A stretch of 52,484 nucleotides of DNA from Corynebacterium sp. HMSC29G08 (GCF_001806875.1 NZ_KV786248.1:1-52484); one strand, 5' to 3'; numbered from the stretch's first letter, positions 1 through 9,801 are shown. The notes: generated from the sequence alone by a model not told the origin. Numbers and translations are program-made.

Positions 1-179
1 CCCCCATCACTACCCACTTAGTGCGGAAAAATCCCACCCCGCCACCAAAAACCACCAGGTAACAGTGTCAAGAGTGACGTTGCTCACCCACCCATGACCT
101 AAGTCAGGCAATCTGCCCCAATCCGGCAGCAACCCGGTCTCAAACCGGCGCTAAAGTCACCTACCCGCGCCCTTTTTCG

Positions 180-253
180 CTAAACCCCGGATACAACACT
201 ACGGATAGATACCCAAAACCCGGCCTATCCGTACTCTTCCGTTCGGGGTTTAG
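180..253. repeat. Nested double inverted repeat
   Basis: Outer arms CTAAACCCCG (180-189) and CGGGGTTTAG (244-253) are perfect complements. Inside them TACGGATAG (200-208) and CTATCCGTA (225-233) are also perfect complements. The 74-bp unit could form a cruciform or a long RNA hairpin. No U-tract follows, so it is not an ordinary intrinsic terminator. Its function is unknown. Confidence 0.7.
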
Positions 254-254
254 G

Positions 255-299
255 CACAGCGCGGTCAAACACAGCGCCCTCAAACAAAGCGCCGTCAAA
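255..299. repeat. Three 15-bp tandem repeats
   Basis: Three consecutive units of the form CAMAGCGCSSTCAAA lie at 255-269, 270-284 and 285-299. They differ at one or two positions and directly follow the right arm of the nested palindrome. They are non-coding. Confidence 0.75.
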
Positions 300-325
300 C
301 CTCGCCCCACACTTGGGCCGCACCA

Positions 326-418
326 CTACACGGGACTTGACCCCAGCTACAAGGGTGTGCCAGCTACACGGGACTTGACCCCAGCTACAAGGGCGTGCCA
401 GCTACAAGGGCGTGCCAG
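326..418. repeat. 38-bp tandem repeat, 2.4 copies
   Basis: Two 38-bp units at 326-363 and 364-401 differ at a single base (T/C). A third partial unit (402-418) repeats only the last 17 bases. The array ends exactly at the rmlCD stop codon at 419. The units contain the word CCAGCTAC, which also recurs near two other gene ends in this window. Confidence 0.8.
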
Positions 419-1768
419 CTACAGATGTGCGGCAAGGTGGATAGCAAGGGCGGCGCGCCAATTCATCGGCTGGAACCCGGTCGCCTTGATCTTGCTCAAA
501 TCCAACGTTGAGTGCGAGGGCCGCGGGGCCTCCGGGCCGACCAACTGCGCATATTGCTGGGTAGTCACCGGCGTCACCTCCGCAGGATCCTTACCAACGC
601 CCACGAAAACCGCCATCGCCATCTCATCTCGACCCACCGCATCGCCATCCGACGAGAGGTTATACACGCCAAACTCCGCCTCAGTCCGGAGCAGGTGATC
701 GATGCCTTTAGCCAAATCCTCCGTCCAAGTGGGGCGCCCCACCTGATCCATGATTACGTTTACCCTCTTGTCCGCCAGGGCCAGCTTGGCCATGGTGTCC
801 ATGAAATTCGCACCATCCCCAAACACCCAAGAGGTGCGGATAACGTAGTGGCGCCTCGCGGTTTGTGCCGCCGTATCGCCCGCCGCCTTGGACGCACCGT
901 ACGCAGAAAGTGGGCTTGCGTGCTCGGCCTCGGTGTGTACCTCGACGGTGCCGTCGAAAATGTAATCGCTGGACACATGCACCAACGTCAGGTCATGCTC
1001 GTTGGCCACCCTGGCCAGAGTCGCCGGCGCATCCGCGTTGACCGCCCAGGCCGTCGCGCGGTCAGTCTCCGCGCCGTTGACATCGTTATATGCCGCGCAA
1101 TTCACAATCGCGCTGTAGCCCGAGAAATCAAACCCCTCAGGAATCGCGGTGATATCGAACTCCTCGCGGGTGAAATAGTCTGCGCGACTCTCGCCCCACA
1201 ACTGGCGCAGTGCCCGGCCAAGCTGCCCGTTGGCACCCGTGACCAGGACCTTCTTTGGCGGGACGGGGGTGGATTCGCTGAAGGGGGGATGTGTGGCGTC
1301 GGCAAGCGAAAGCTCCGTTGGGGCAAGCGGCCAGTCGATCTCCTTGTAAGAGCAGTACGCGTAGGTGCCGTTCGGGTTGTAGCACTGGTTGACCAGGTAA
1401 ATGTAAGCCGTGTTGTCCTCCAGCGTCTGGAAGCCATTGGCCACACCCCGCGGAACAAACACTGCCTGGCCAGGACCGATCTCGATGCCGAAGGTCTCGC
1501 CGAGCGTGGGGGAGCCCTCACGCATATCCACCCATGCGCCAAACACCCTGCCCGTGGCCACCGACACCCACTTATCCCACGGCTCCGCGTGCATCCCACG
1601 CGTCGTGCCCGCCTTGGCGTTGAAACTGACGTTGTTCTGCTTCGGCTGCAACAGCTGACCAGCCCAATTCTCCTTAAACCAGCCGCGGTTGTCTTCGTGC
1701 AGCGACAGGGCGTGAACGGTCAGACCTTCGATCGGGGTTGTTTGGGGCATTTCGGGCATTTCGGGCAT
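419..1768 (-). CDS. rmlCD: RmlC-RmlD fusion, dTDP-rhamnose synthesis
   Basis: This 449-residue protein joins two enzymes of dTDP-L-rhamnose synthesis. Residues about 10-165 are the RmlC 3,5-epimerase cupin (GMHAEPWDK, with the catalytic-type His at 60). Residues about 172-449 are the RmlD 4-reductase, with a TGANGQLG nucleotide-binding loop (177-184) and a YxxxK pair (Y290, K294). The fusion is the usual corynebacterial arrangement. The product supplies rhamnose for the peptidoglycan-arabinogalactan linker. It is the last gene of a minus-strand run and lies 29 bp after rmlB. The start is ambiguous because the first codons repeat Met-Pro-Glu, giving ATGs at 1768, 1759 and 1750. Confidence 0.95.
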   Translation of the reverse strand: MPEMPEMPQTTPIEGLTVHALSLHEDNRGWFKENWAGQLLQPKQNNVSFNAKAGTTRGMHAEPWDKWVSVATGRVFGAWVDMREGSPTLGETFGIEIGPGQAVFVPRGVANGFQTLEDNTAYIYLVNQCYNPNGTYAYCSYKEIDWPLAPTELSLADATHPPFSESTPVPPKKVLVTGANGQLGRALRQLWGESRADYFTREEFDITAIPEGFDFSGYSAIVNCAAYNDVNGAETDRATAWAVNADAPATLARVANEHDLTLVHVSSDYIFDGTVEVHTEAEHASPLSAYGASKAAGDTAAQTARRHYVIRTSWVFGDGANFMDTMAKLALADKRVNVIMDQVGRPTWTEDLAKGIDHLLRTEAEFGVYNLSSDGDAVGRDEMAMAVFVGVGKDPAEVTPVTTQQYAQLVGPEAPRPSHSTLDLSKIKATGFQPMNWRAALAIHLAAHL

Positions 1769-1797
1769 GGTTCCTTAGAGTATCCCAGACCCACAAC

Positions 1798-2796
<999 letters not shown>

Positions 2797-4014
2797 CTAT
2801 GCTACTAAACTCCGCGCGCCCCACAGGCCGATCACGTGCACGATCGCGCCAGCCAAAGGGCCCGCGTACAGGGCGATAACCACGGCGGTAACCACACCCC
2901 ACGGTGCGGTGAACAGGACGGCGAAGGCTACGACAGAGGCGGTGAGCCATCCAGCCACGTACCAACCGTGGCGTTGTAGTGCGAGGACAGCCACGCCGGT
3001 GATCATGAGGGTGCCCATGAACGCGGAAGCGAACGTCAGAAGCGCAAGCGTGCGCCCAGGCACGAACAGTTCAGACGGGAATGCCAGCTGCAGAATCCAC
3101 GGCCCCAGCAGCCAGGCCAGGGCAAATCCGGCGACACCTAGGCCGAGCACAGCCACCACCGGCCCCAAAAGTGCACGGTAGATGTGCTTTTGCTTTTCCA
3201 CGAAGCGCACAACCAACGCCGCCTGAAACCTCTGAAGGGGCACCAACACTGGTGCACGAGTGAGGATGACGGCGTTGTTGATGGCGGCAACGAGAATGGA
3301 TACGGAGGCGTCATTGTCCGGGAACGCCGCGGATACGGCGGTGGGGAAACCGGTGATCAGCGCGGCTGAGGCGCCGGAGGCGAGCATGGCGGTAAACACG
3401 CGGCTGACGAACACCTTGCGATCCACGTCCAGCGCAACGCGGATGCGGGAGCGCGCTTCACGCGAGACACCCAGGATCATCACCCAGCTCACCGCGCCGA
3501 TGACAGTGATCAACAAGAACGCAGGCAGTCCCCAGCCCAGCGCCCACGCGACCACGGCAAGCACCAGGCGGATGCCGGAATCCAGCGCAACGAGCGCCGC
3601 GTACTGGTTCCACAGCTGCGCACCGGACAGAACACCGGAGAGTACCGCCTGGAACACGTAGCTGACCAGGCCGAATACCAGTAGGGTTGTGGCGGTGCCG
3701 GGGGACATGGGCACCCAGGCCCGCATCGCCCACAGTCCAAGGCCGAGTCCCAAGGCCACCACAACCGTTGCCGCGGCAGCGCCGAAGCGCCAGGGATTCG
3801 CCGTGCCACGAGAGCCCGTTTCGCTTGACGACGCCACAGCGCGCGTCGTCTCATGCGTAATGCCGTCGATAAGACCAGCGGAGGCGAAAAACAACCCCCA
3901 GAACGCGGTGAAGTATCGGTACGCGCTGCCGGTGTCCAACGCCCAGCCGGCCACCCACATGAGCACGAACCCGGCGAGCGCCGAAAAGGCGGTGGCCAGC
4001 GTCAGGCTTCTCAT
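2797..4014 (-). CDS. Polytopic membrane protein, flippase-like
   Basis: This 405-residue protein has about 12 hydrophobic segments and no soluble domain, resembling the Wzx/MATE-type polysaccharide flippase fold. It lies between the M1 peptidase gene (3 bp upstream) and rmlB (6 bp downstream), so it is co-transcribed with rhamnose genes. Transport of a lipid-linked envelope sugar is an inference from fold and context. No signature residue proves the substrate, and a general polysaccharide-biosynthesis membrane protein is the safer name. Confidence 0.75.
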   Translation of the reverse strand: MRSLTLATAFSALAGFVLMWVAGWALDTGSAYRYFTAFWGLFFASAGLIDGITHETTRAVASSSETGSRGTANPWRFGAAAATVVVALGLGLGLWAMRAWVPMSPGTATTLLVFGLVSYVFQAVLSGVLSGAQLWNQYAALVALDSGIRLVLAVVAWALGWGLPAFLLITVIGAVSWVMILGVSREARSRIRVALDVDRKVFVSRVFTAMLASGASAALITGFPTAVSAAFPDNDASVSILVAAINNAVILTRAPVLVPLQRFQAALVVRFVEKQKHIYRALLGPVVAVLGLGVAGFALAWLLGPWILQLAFPSELFVPGRTLALLTFASAFMGTLMITGVAVLALQRHGWYVAGWLTASVVAFAVLFTAPWGVVTAVVIALYAGPLAGAIVHVIGLWGARSLVA

Positions 4015-4017
4015 GGG

Positions 4018-5277
4018 TTATCGGATCTTCGGCACGTCAGGAAGCTCCGTGTGGTTCAGCCAGACATCCATAATTCCGGCGATGTCCGCACCCGGCGCGG
4101 CCGCCTTCAGCGCGTTTCTCAAATCGAATGGCTCCACAATCCCATGCGTGGACTTGGCCACATACGAGCGCACTCCGCTAAAGAACGCCTCATCACCCAT
4201 GGCGGCGCGCAACGCGTGCAGGGTGATCGCGCCGCGCTTGTACACCCAGTCATCAAACATGTGGCGCGGGCCCGGGTTGGCAAGCGGCACGGTGGGGGTG
4301 GGGAGTTTGGCGTAGTGGTGGTTCACGGAGGCGTCGATAAGCATGCTGCCCTGAGCATCGGCCCAGAGCCACTCGGCGTAACAAGCGAAGCCCTCATTGA
4401 GCCAAATGTCATCCCACTGGGCGATGCCCAACGAGTTGCCGAACCACTGGTGTGCCAGCTCATGGGCGATCAGTCGCTCGTTGCCGCGCGTGTGGTTGCG
4501 GCCGAAAATGGACTGGCCGGCCGCTTCAAGCGGGATCTCAAGCTGCTCATCATGCACGATCGCTGTGTAATGCTCATAGGGGTACGGACCAAAGCAGGTC
4601 TCGAAGAAATCCAGCATCTCCTGCTGCTTGGCAAAATCGCCCAACTGCAGGCCGCGCGGCAGATACGCACTGGTGTTGCGGCCCAGGCTGTGGTGTACAA
4701 ACTGGCCGACGTTCACAGTGGCCAAGTAGGTCGGCAGCGGACGGGACGTCTCCGTAGCAATGACCTGGTAGGGCTGGTCCGGGCGCAGCGTAATGCGGTA
4801 CGTGGCCTTCTCATCAGGCGTGTCATCACACGGGAACCACGTGGGCGCACCGTTGGGTTGGTTCGCCGTCAACGCGCCGTTTTCCAGCTCCTCCCATCCC
4901 AACTGGCCCCACGCCGTACGACGCGGACGCGGCGTGCCCGTGTACCGAATGGTCAGCTGGAATTCCGTATCTACCGCAATGTCCTGCGTGAACGTAACGC
5001 GCAGCTTGTTGCGGTAATGGCGAAAACGCTTAATCTCACCATGCGTTGTAGTGACGCTGCGCACCCGCAGGTTATCCATCAGATCCAACGTCATGTGGTT
5101 CAAATCCCGCCACGGCGTCAACGTCAACGTGGCGGTGGCGTCCACATAGTTCGGACCCACCTTGTAGTTCATCGTCACGTCATAATGCGTGACGTGGAAG
5201 CCTAAGTTGAAGTCCACGCCCGTGTACTGGTCCCGGTGTCCGGGGACCGGGGTTGAGCGGAGCCGATGAGTAGTCAT
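4018..5277 (-). CDS. M1-family zinc metallopeptidase
   Basis: This is a 419-residue gluzincin. The zinc motif HELAHQ (H272, E273, H276) is followed 18 residues later by E295 in WLNEGFACY, the exact M1 spacing. The exopeptidase GxMEN motif is not canonical; the equivalent stretch reads IPLEAAGQS. There is no signal peptide, so it is probably cytoplasmic. The ATG at 5277 is preferred over an upstream in-frame ATG at 5334, which would overlap the mycolyltransferase gene and adds a non-conserved leader. It is shorter than full aminopeptidase N (about 850 residues), as is usual for actinobacterial short M1 enzymes. Its role in an envelope operon is unexplained. Confidence 0.9.
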   Translation of the reverse strand: MTTHRLRSTPVPGHRDQYTGVDFNLGFHVTHYDVTMNYKVGPNYVDATATLTLTPWRDLNHMTLDLMDNLRVRSVTTTHGEIKRFRHYRNKLRVTFTQDIAVDTEFQLTIRYTGTPRPRRTAWGQLGWEELENGALTANQPNGAPTWFPCDDTPDEKATYRITLRPDQPYQVIATETSRPLPTYLATVNVGQFVHHSLGRNTSAYLPRGLQLGDFAKQQEMLDFFETCFGPYPYEHYTAIVHDEQLEIPLEAAGQSIFGRNHTRGNERLIAHELAHQWFGNSLGIAQWDDIWLNEGFACYAEWLWADAQGSMLIDASVNHHYAKLPTPTVPLANPGPRHMFDDWVYKRGAITLHALRAAMGDEAFFSGVRSYVAKSTHGIVEPFDLRNALKAAAPGADIAGIMDVWLNHTELPDVPKIR

Positions 5278-5323
5278 AACGATCGGCCATTCTAGCCCGC
5301 CACGGCACGGTGCTGGTTGCTGG

Positions 5324-6481
5324 CTACATCCCAAACGCCGGGGCGATGGTGGTAAACCAGGACTTCTCTAGATCCGCACGCCAGTACGGCCAGGAATGAG
5401 TGCCCACGTTGCGCAGCTCATACGTTGCTGGAATGTTCAAAGCGTCCAGCTTCGTCTTCAAATCGTGGGTGCACTGGTTGATCGCGGCCTCAATAGCGCC
5501 ACCCTCAACCTGCAGCGTTACAGCAGCAATCTGGGCGACAAGCTCCGGAGCGCCCTGGCCAACCAGGTAGCTCACCTGGTCCGGGCGGCCCGCAAGGCCG
5601 GTGGCGGAAGAGATGTAGAGCGCGGTGCCGCGCAGACGCTCAGCGTTGAGCAGTGCGTCGTTCCAACGGTTGTAGGACCCGCCCATCGGCCCCCACATCA
5701 TCTCCGGGGTGACAGTCTTGAAGTCAGAGTAGCCGCCGCGGTTCACCGTCACACGAGTGTAGTTGTAGCCGTGGGGCGAGCTTGTAGACGCACAGCCGGA
5801 AAACGACGCCGCCGCATCATAAAAGCCCGGGTTGTGCTGCGGCAGCAACAGCGAAGATGTGGCGGACATGGAGAAACCAACAATCGCGCGGCGGTTGTCG
5901 GCGTTGAGCATGCGCTCAATTGGGCCGGGCAGCTCCTTGGTTAAAAACGTCTCCCACTTCTGCGGTCCGCGCAGGTAGTTAGTGTTAAGGTTCGTCTCTA
6001 CCCAGTCGGTGTAGTAGGAAAACGCACCCGCCTGCGGGATGACCACGTTGACGCCCTTGCCCGCGAAGAAGTCTTTCACCGGCGCCATCTTCAACCAATC
6101 CTGGTTCTGCTCCGCGCCACCTGCGCCATTGAGCAAGTAGATTGTCGGCGCGTTTGCTACGCGCTGGCCCTGCGGGTTCGTCGCCGGCACAACGGCAACA
6201 GGGATGTCCCTGTTCATCGACGGCGAGTGGACCAGGTAGCTCAGCACCGTCTTGTGGTCCACCTGCTGGGGCCATTCTTGAGGACGGTTCGCGCTAACCA
6301 TCATGGGCGGGTTCGCCTTAGCGTCCCAAAGCTTGACCGTGCCCACCGGCGTTTGGCCGGCAACTTGGGCGGCTGTAACGGTCGCCGCGTTGGCGGGGAT
6401 AGTTGCGGTGACGGTACCCGTGGTGATTGCAGCCGCGGTCAGGGCGGCAAGGACTGCAGATGCGGTGCGCTTCAGGCTCAT
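5324..6481 (-). CDS. Mycolyltransferase (antigen 85-like esterase)
   Basis: This 385-residue secreted alpha/beta-hydrolase transfers mycolic acids between trehalose monomycolate and arabinogalactan, trehalose or proteins. A signal peptide ends near PANA-AT (residue 33). The nucleophile is in GFSMS (Ser204) and the catalytic His in GTHSWPYW (His362). Two cysteines in SFSGC and NQCTHD may form a disulfide. It starts the minus-strand run that continues through the M1 peptidase, flippase-like protein, rmlB and rmlCD, with 46 bp to the peptidase gene. It lies back to back with the micro-gene at 6580. A paralogue follows at 6761-8221. Confidence 0.93.
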   Translation of the reverse strand: MSLKRTASAVLAALTAAAITTGTVTATIPANAATVTAAQVAGQTPVGTVKLWDAKANPPMMVSANRPQEWPQQVDHKTVLSYLVHSPSMNRDIPVAVVPATNPQGQRVANAPTIYLLNGAGGAEQNQDWLKMAPVKDFFAGKGVNVVIPQAGAFSYYTDWVETNLNTNYLRGPQKWETFLTKELPGPIERMLNADNRRAIVGFSMSATSSLLLPQHNPGFYDAAASFSGCASTSSPHGYNYTRVTVNRGGYSDFKTVTPEMMWGPMGGSYNRWNDALLNAERLRGTALYISSATGLAGRPDQVSYLVGQGAPELVAQIAAVTLQVEGGAIEAAINQCTHDLKTKLDALNIPATYELRNVGTHSWPYWRADLEKSWFTTIAPAFGM

Positions 6482-6579
6482 GACTGGCTATATTACGGTC
6501 ACACAAGACAAATTGTGTAACAATAGCGAACAATTGCCACATCGTGTCTCAAGAAACATCAAGAAAAGGACAGTGAACA
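6482..6579. promoter_or_regulatory. Divergent promoter region with 6-bp palindrome
   Basis: This 98-bp spacer separates the outward-facing mycolyltransferase and micro-gene. It contains the inverted repeat ACACAA (6501-6506) / TTGTGT (6513-6518) with a 6-bp gap. It also holds a purine-rich AAAAGGA ribosome-binding sequence (about 6564-6570) upstream of the ATG at 6580. The palindrome is a candidate operator controlling both genes; no regulator can be named. Confidence 0.45.
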
Positions 6580-6687
6580 ATGATTATTGAAAACGCACAG
6601 CTGCAGATCAATGAGCTCCTCGGCCAGCTGCTCCACTTCGGCTCCTCCGCGTCCTCGCAGATCGCATTCGGTCTCGGCATGTTCTAA
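6580..6687 (+). CDS. 35-residue porin-like micro-protein
   Basis: The ATG at 6580 is preceded by AAAAGGA at good spacing. It opens a 35-codon frame (MIIENAQLQINE... ending GLGMF) closed by TAA and followed 7 bp later by a strong terminator. The product is acidic, has no Lys, Arg or Cys, has no signal peptide and is rich in Ser (GSSASS, residues 21-26) and amphipathic hydrophobic residues. Corynebacterial outer-membrane channel peptides PorA and PorH (45 and 57 residues in C. glutamicum) share exactly these traits and are O-mycoloylated on serine. Its position between two mycolyltransferase genes fits that role. Assignment to this class is an inference, as sequence identity to known porins is not evident by eye. 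Confidence 0.7.
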   Translation: MIIENAQLQINELLGQLLHFGSSASSQIAFGLGMF

Positions 6688-6693
6688 AACGTA

Positions 6694-6738
6694 AAAAGCA
6701 TCGGGTAGGCGGCCACGTACCGCTTACCCGATGCTTTT
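6694..6738. terminator. Strong bidirectional intrinsic terminator
   Basis: A 14-bp perfect stem AAAAGCATCGGGTA / TACCCGATGCTTTT, extended by four more pairs including one wobble, is flanked by A- and T-runs. It lies between the micro-gene (stop at 6687) and the convergent second mycolyltransferase (stop at 6761) and can terminate both. Confidence 0.9.
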
Positions 6739-6760
6739 ATGTTGTGGCTTAGTCGCCGGT

Positions 6761-8221
6761 CTACTCGCCCTCAAGCAGTGCCGGGCGAATGACCTTGTCC
6801 CACGACACCTTCAAATCATCCCGCCACAGCGGCCAAGAGTGCGTGCCAACCGGACGCTTGTTGAAGTAGGTGTGCACACCCAGCTTGGTGAACTTGGTGT
6901 TCAAGTCATGCGTGCAGGCGTTCATCGCGGCCTCAATGGCGCCGCCCTCAATCTGCAGCGTCAGCGCCGCGTTCAACGCCTCCGTCGAACCCGAATGTTC
7001 ACGCAGGTAGCTCAGCATATCCGTCTGGCCAGCAAGGCCCGTGCCCGCGGAGAGGTAGAACTTGGTCTTGGACACCCCGTTTTCACTAACCAGGTTGTCC
7101 GCCATCACCAACGCATCGTTGTAGCGGTTGTAGTCAGACCCGCGCGGACCCCAAATGTTTTCCGGCGTAATGTTGCCCGCTCCCGCAGAACCGCGGTTGA
7201 CCGTCAGGCCTGTGAAGAAGTTCGGCAGCGGGGTGGAAGTGGCAGCGCAGCCGGAGAATGAGCCGACAGCATCAAACATATCCGGGTTATGCACCGCCAA
7301 AAGCAGCGATGAAGTTGCAGACATGGAGAACCCGGTCACGGCGCGCTTCCCGTTGGCATCCAGGTAGTCCTCAACCGACGGGATCATTTCCTTCGCTAAG
7401 AACGTCGACCACTTCTGCTCACCCTTGAAATACTTACCCTCACCCGGGTTGCTCAGCCAGTCCACGTAGTAAGAAAACGCGCCTTCCATTGGGATAACCA
7501 CGTTCACCGGCTCATGAGCAAGCACGTTGCGTACGGTGTTCGGGGCCATAGCCAGCCAGTCCGTGTTCTGCTCAGAACCACCAGCACCGTTAAGCAAGTA
7601 GTAGGTCGGCGCCTTTGCTAGCGGCTTGCCGTTTTCATCCACCGCGCGGATCAGCGCTACCGGGATGTCGCGGTCCATCGCCTTGGAGTGCACCGTAATT
7701 GCCTCACCACCTGGGAAGGTTTTCAGCTCATTGAACCATTCCTGCGGGTTCTTCTTGTAGTCATCCGGAGCCGCAGTAAGCGGCTTGATTTCCATGAGCT
7801 CCTCGGAGTTGGGGGACTCAGTGGACTCAGTGTCATCCATCTTCGGCATGTTGTCCGCCTCTTCGCCGGTAGCCTCCGGCTTCAACGCGTCCTTCGCCTG
7901 GTTCAGCAGACCCTCTCGGTCACCATCCGGGACCGACGCGCCGTCAATGTCAGTTGCAACCTTCGGCTCCTTCGCAGCATCAGAAGTCGGCGTCGTTGAC
8001 GCAGCGGAAGCAGTTGCGCTGGCTTCGGTGGTGGCGGTGTGGGTGGTTTCCGTAGACGTAGGCAAGCTAGAAGTGCTCTCCGACACTGCGGGGTGCACGC
8101 GCTCGATGGTGGCAAGACCCTGGGCAGACTCGGCGGCCTGGAAATGCCCGGCCACGGGAACAGCGCCAGCGGCGATTGCTACGGCTGCGACGGCAGCAAG
8201 GGCCGGACGCGTGATCTTCAT
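6761..8221 (-). CDS. Mycolyltransferase with long Ser/Thr linker
   Basis: This 486-residue secreted mycolyltransferase is a paralogue of the enzyme at 5324-6481. An N-terminal signal peptide (residues 1 to about 26) is followed by a low-complexity Ser/Thr/Ala/Glu stretch (about 45-150). The esterase domain carries Ser299 (GFSMS) and His461 (GTHSWPLW). The linker makes it about 100 residues longer than its neighbour, possibly spanning the periplasm or cell wall. The ATG at 8221 follows an AAGAAAAGCGAG ribosome-binding stretch and gives a clean signal peptide; a longer frame from 8332 would hide it. It is convergent with the micro-gene and divergent from lpd. Confidence 0.92.
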   Translation of the reverse strand: MKITRPALAAVAAVAIAAGAVPVAGHFQAAESAQGLATIERVHPAVSESTSSLPTSTETTHTATTEASATASAASTTPTSDAAKEPKVATDIDGASVPDGDREGLLNQAKDALKPEATGEEADNMPKMDDTESTESPNSEELMEIKPLTAAPDDYKKNPQEWFNELKTFPGGEAITVHSKAMDRDIPVALIRAVDENGKPLAKAPTYYLLNGAGGSEQNTDWLAMAPNTVRNVLAHEPVNVVIPMEGAFSYYVDWLSNPGEGKYFKGEQKWSTFLAKEMIPSVEDYLDANGKRAVTGFSMSATSSLLLAVHNPDMFDAVGSFSGCAATSTPLPNFFTGLTVNRGSAGAGNITPENIWGPRGSDYNRYNDALVMADNLVSENGVSKTKFYLSAGTGLAGQTDMLSYLREHSGSTEALNAALTLQIEGGAIEAAMNACTHDLNTKFTKLGVHTYFNKRPVGTHSWPLWRDDLKVSWDKVIRPALLEGE

Positions 8222-8361
8222 AATGGATGACTCGCTTTTCTTTAGAAAATGGTGGGAACAAGCAGCGGCTCCCCTGTCACTTCCACATATATTGCCAGAG
8301 GTGCCAAACATTACGCGCGACTCTGCCCACACAGCTTGCTAACCGACGTATCCTATTGGGC
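8222..8361. promoter_or_regulatory. Divergent promoters, mycolyltransferase and lpd
   Basis: This 140-bp gap lies between the starts of the second mycolyltransferase (minus) and lpd (plus) and must hold both promoters. TATCCTATT just upstream of the lpd GTG is a plausible -10-like element. No named operator is recognisable. Confidence 0.35.
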
Positions 8362-9774
8362 GTGACTAAAGAACATTTTGACGTTGTTGTACTCGGCGCT
8401 GGCCCCGGTGGCTATGTCGCCGCTATCCGCGCAGCACAGCTTGGCAAGAAAGTTGCTGTAGTTGAGAAGAAATACTGGGGTGGCGTGTGCCTGAACGTGG
8501 GCTGCATCCCTTCCAAGGCACTGATCAAGAACGCCGAGATCGCAGAGATCTTCAACCATGAGGCGAAGACGTTCGGCATCAAGGGTGACGTGGAGTTCGA
8601 CTACACGGACGCACATACCCGCTCCCGCAAGGTCTCCGAGAAGATTGTTGGCGGCGTCCACTACCTGATGAAGAAGAACAAGATCACCGAGGTCAACGGC
8701 CTCGGCTCCTTCACGGACGCCAAGACCATCGAGATCACCGAAGGCGATGACAAGGGCAAGGTCATTACTTTCGACGATTGCATTATCGCCACCGGCTCCG
8801 TCGTCCGCACCCTGCCTGGCATCGAACTGTCGGACAATGTTGTGTCCTACGAAGAGCAGATCCTCAACCCGGACGCGCCGAAGACGATGGTTATCGTCGG
8901 CGCTGGCGCCATCGGCATGGAGTTCGCCTACGTCCTGTCCAACTACGGCGTAGACGTGACTGTTGTTGAGTACATGGACCGCGTCTTGCCGAACGAGGAC
9001 AGGGACGTGTCCAAGGAGATTGCGAAGCGCTACAAGAAACTTGGTGTGAAGCTGCTCGCCGGCCACGCCACCACCGCCGTGCGCGACAACGGCGACTCTG
9101 TTGAGGTGGACGTAAAGAAGAACGGCACGGACTCCGTTGAGACCTTGACCGTGGACCGCGTCATGATCTCCGTGGGCTTCGCACCGCGTACCGAGGGCTA
9201 CGGCCTGGAGAACACCGGCGTTGAGCTGACTGACCGCGGCGCCATTGCTATCGACGAGCGTATGCGCACCAACGTCGATGGCATCTACGCGATCGGCGAT
9301 GTTACGGCGAAGCTCCAGCTCGCCCACGTAGCCGAATCCCAGGGCATCATCGCGGCCGAGACCATCGCGGGCGCGGAGACCCTCGAAATCGAGGACTACA
9401 TGATGACCCCGCGCGCCACCTTCTGCAACCCGCAGGTTGCCTCCATGGGCTACACCGAAGAGCAGGCTAAGGAGAAGTGGCCGGAGAAGGACATCAAGGT
9501 TGCTACCTTCCCGTTCTCCGCAAACGGCAAGGCAGTCGGCCTGGCAGAGGCAAACGGCTTTGCCAAGCTGGTCGCTGATGGTGAGTTCGGCGAGATCCTC
9601 GGCGCCCACTTCGTTGGCCCGCACGTCTCCGAGCTTCTGCCGGAGGTTGTCCTTGCACAGCGCTTTGATCTGACCGCAGGCGACATCGCACGCTCCATCC
9701 ACATCCACCCGACCCTGTCCGAAGTGGTTAAGGAGATCGCGCACGGCATTGAAGGCCACATGATCAACCTGTAG
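8362..9774 (+). CDS. lpd: Dihydrolipoamide dehydrogenase (E3)
   Basis: This 470-residue FAD-dependent disulfide oxidoreductase re-oxidises lipoamide in the pyruvate and 2-oxoglutarate dehydrogenase complexes. The N-terminal [13 protein letters not shown] binds FAD. The redox disulfide is [12 protein letters not shown] (C43, C48). A second dinucleotide motif [13 protein letters not shown] binds NAD. The C-terminal HIHPTLSE carries the catalytic His449/Glu454 pair. GTG at 8362 matches the family length (469 residues in C. glutamicum); an upstream in-frame ATG at 8227 would overlap the neighbouring gene. A long hairpin follows the stop. Confidence 0.97.
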   Translation: MTKEHFDVVVLGAGPGGYVAAIRAAQLGKKVAVVEKKYWGGVCLNVGCIPSKALIKNAEIAEIFNHEAKTFGIKGDVEFDYTDAHTRSRKVSEKIVGGVHYLMKKNKITEVNGLGSFTDAKTIEITEGDDKGKVITFDDCIIATGSVVRTLPGIELSDNVVSYEEQILNPDAPKTMVIVGAGAIGMEFAYVLSNYGVDVTVVEYMDRVLPNEDRDVSKEIAKRYKKLGVKLLAGHATTAVRDNGDSVEVDVKKNGTDSVETLTVDRVMISVGFAPRTEGYGLENTGVELTDRGAIAIDERMRTNVDGIYAIGDVTAKLQLAHVAESQGIIAAETIAGAETLEIEDYMMTPRATFCNPQVASMGYTEEQAKEKWPEKDIKVATFPFSANGKAVGLAEANGFAKLVADGEFGEILGAHFVGPHVSELLPEVVLAQRFDLTAGDIARSIHIHPTLSEVVKEIAHGIEGHMINL

Positions 9775-9801
9775 CGCTGGCGCTGGCGCTGTCCCCACGC
9801 A

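Larger units (their letters stand above)
1..418. other. Gene-free left end with repeats
   Basis: No convincing reading frame is present on either strand. The stretch holds a nested palindrome (180-253), three 15-bp tandem units (255-299) and two 38-bp tandem units plus a partial third (326-418), listed separately. The repeats run up to the stop codon of rmlCD, so this is the downstream flank of that minus-strand gene. Confidence 0.7.

Noticed and set aside
255..418. CRISPR array
   Set aside because: The units are directly tandem with no unique spacers and there are no cas genes.
8353..9798. 481-codon open frame opposite lpd
   Set aside because: It is a shadow frame; lpd on the plus strand has all active-site motifs.
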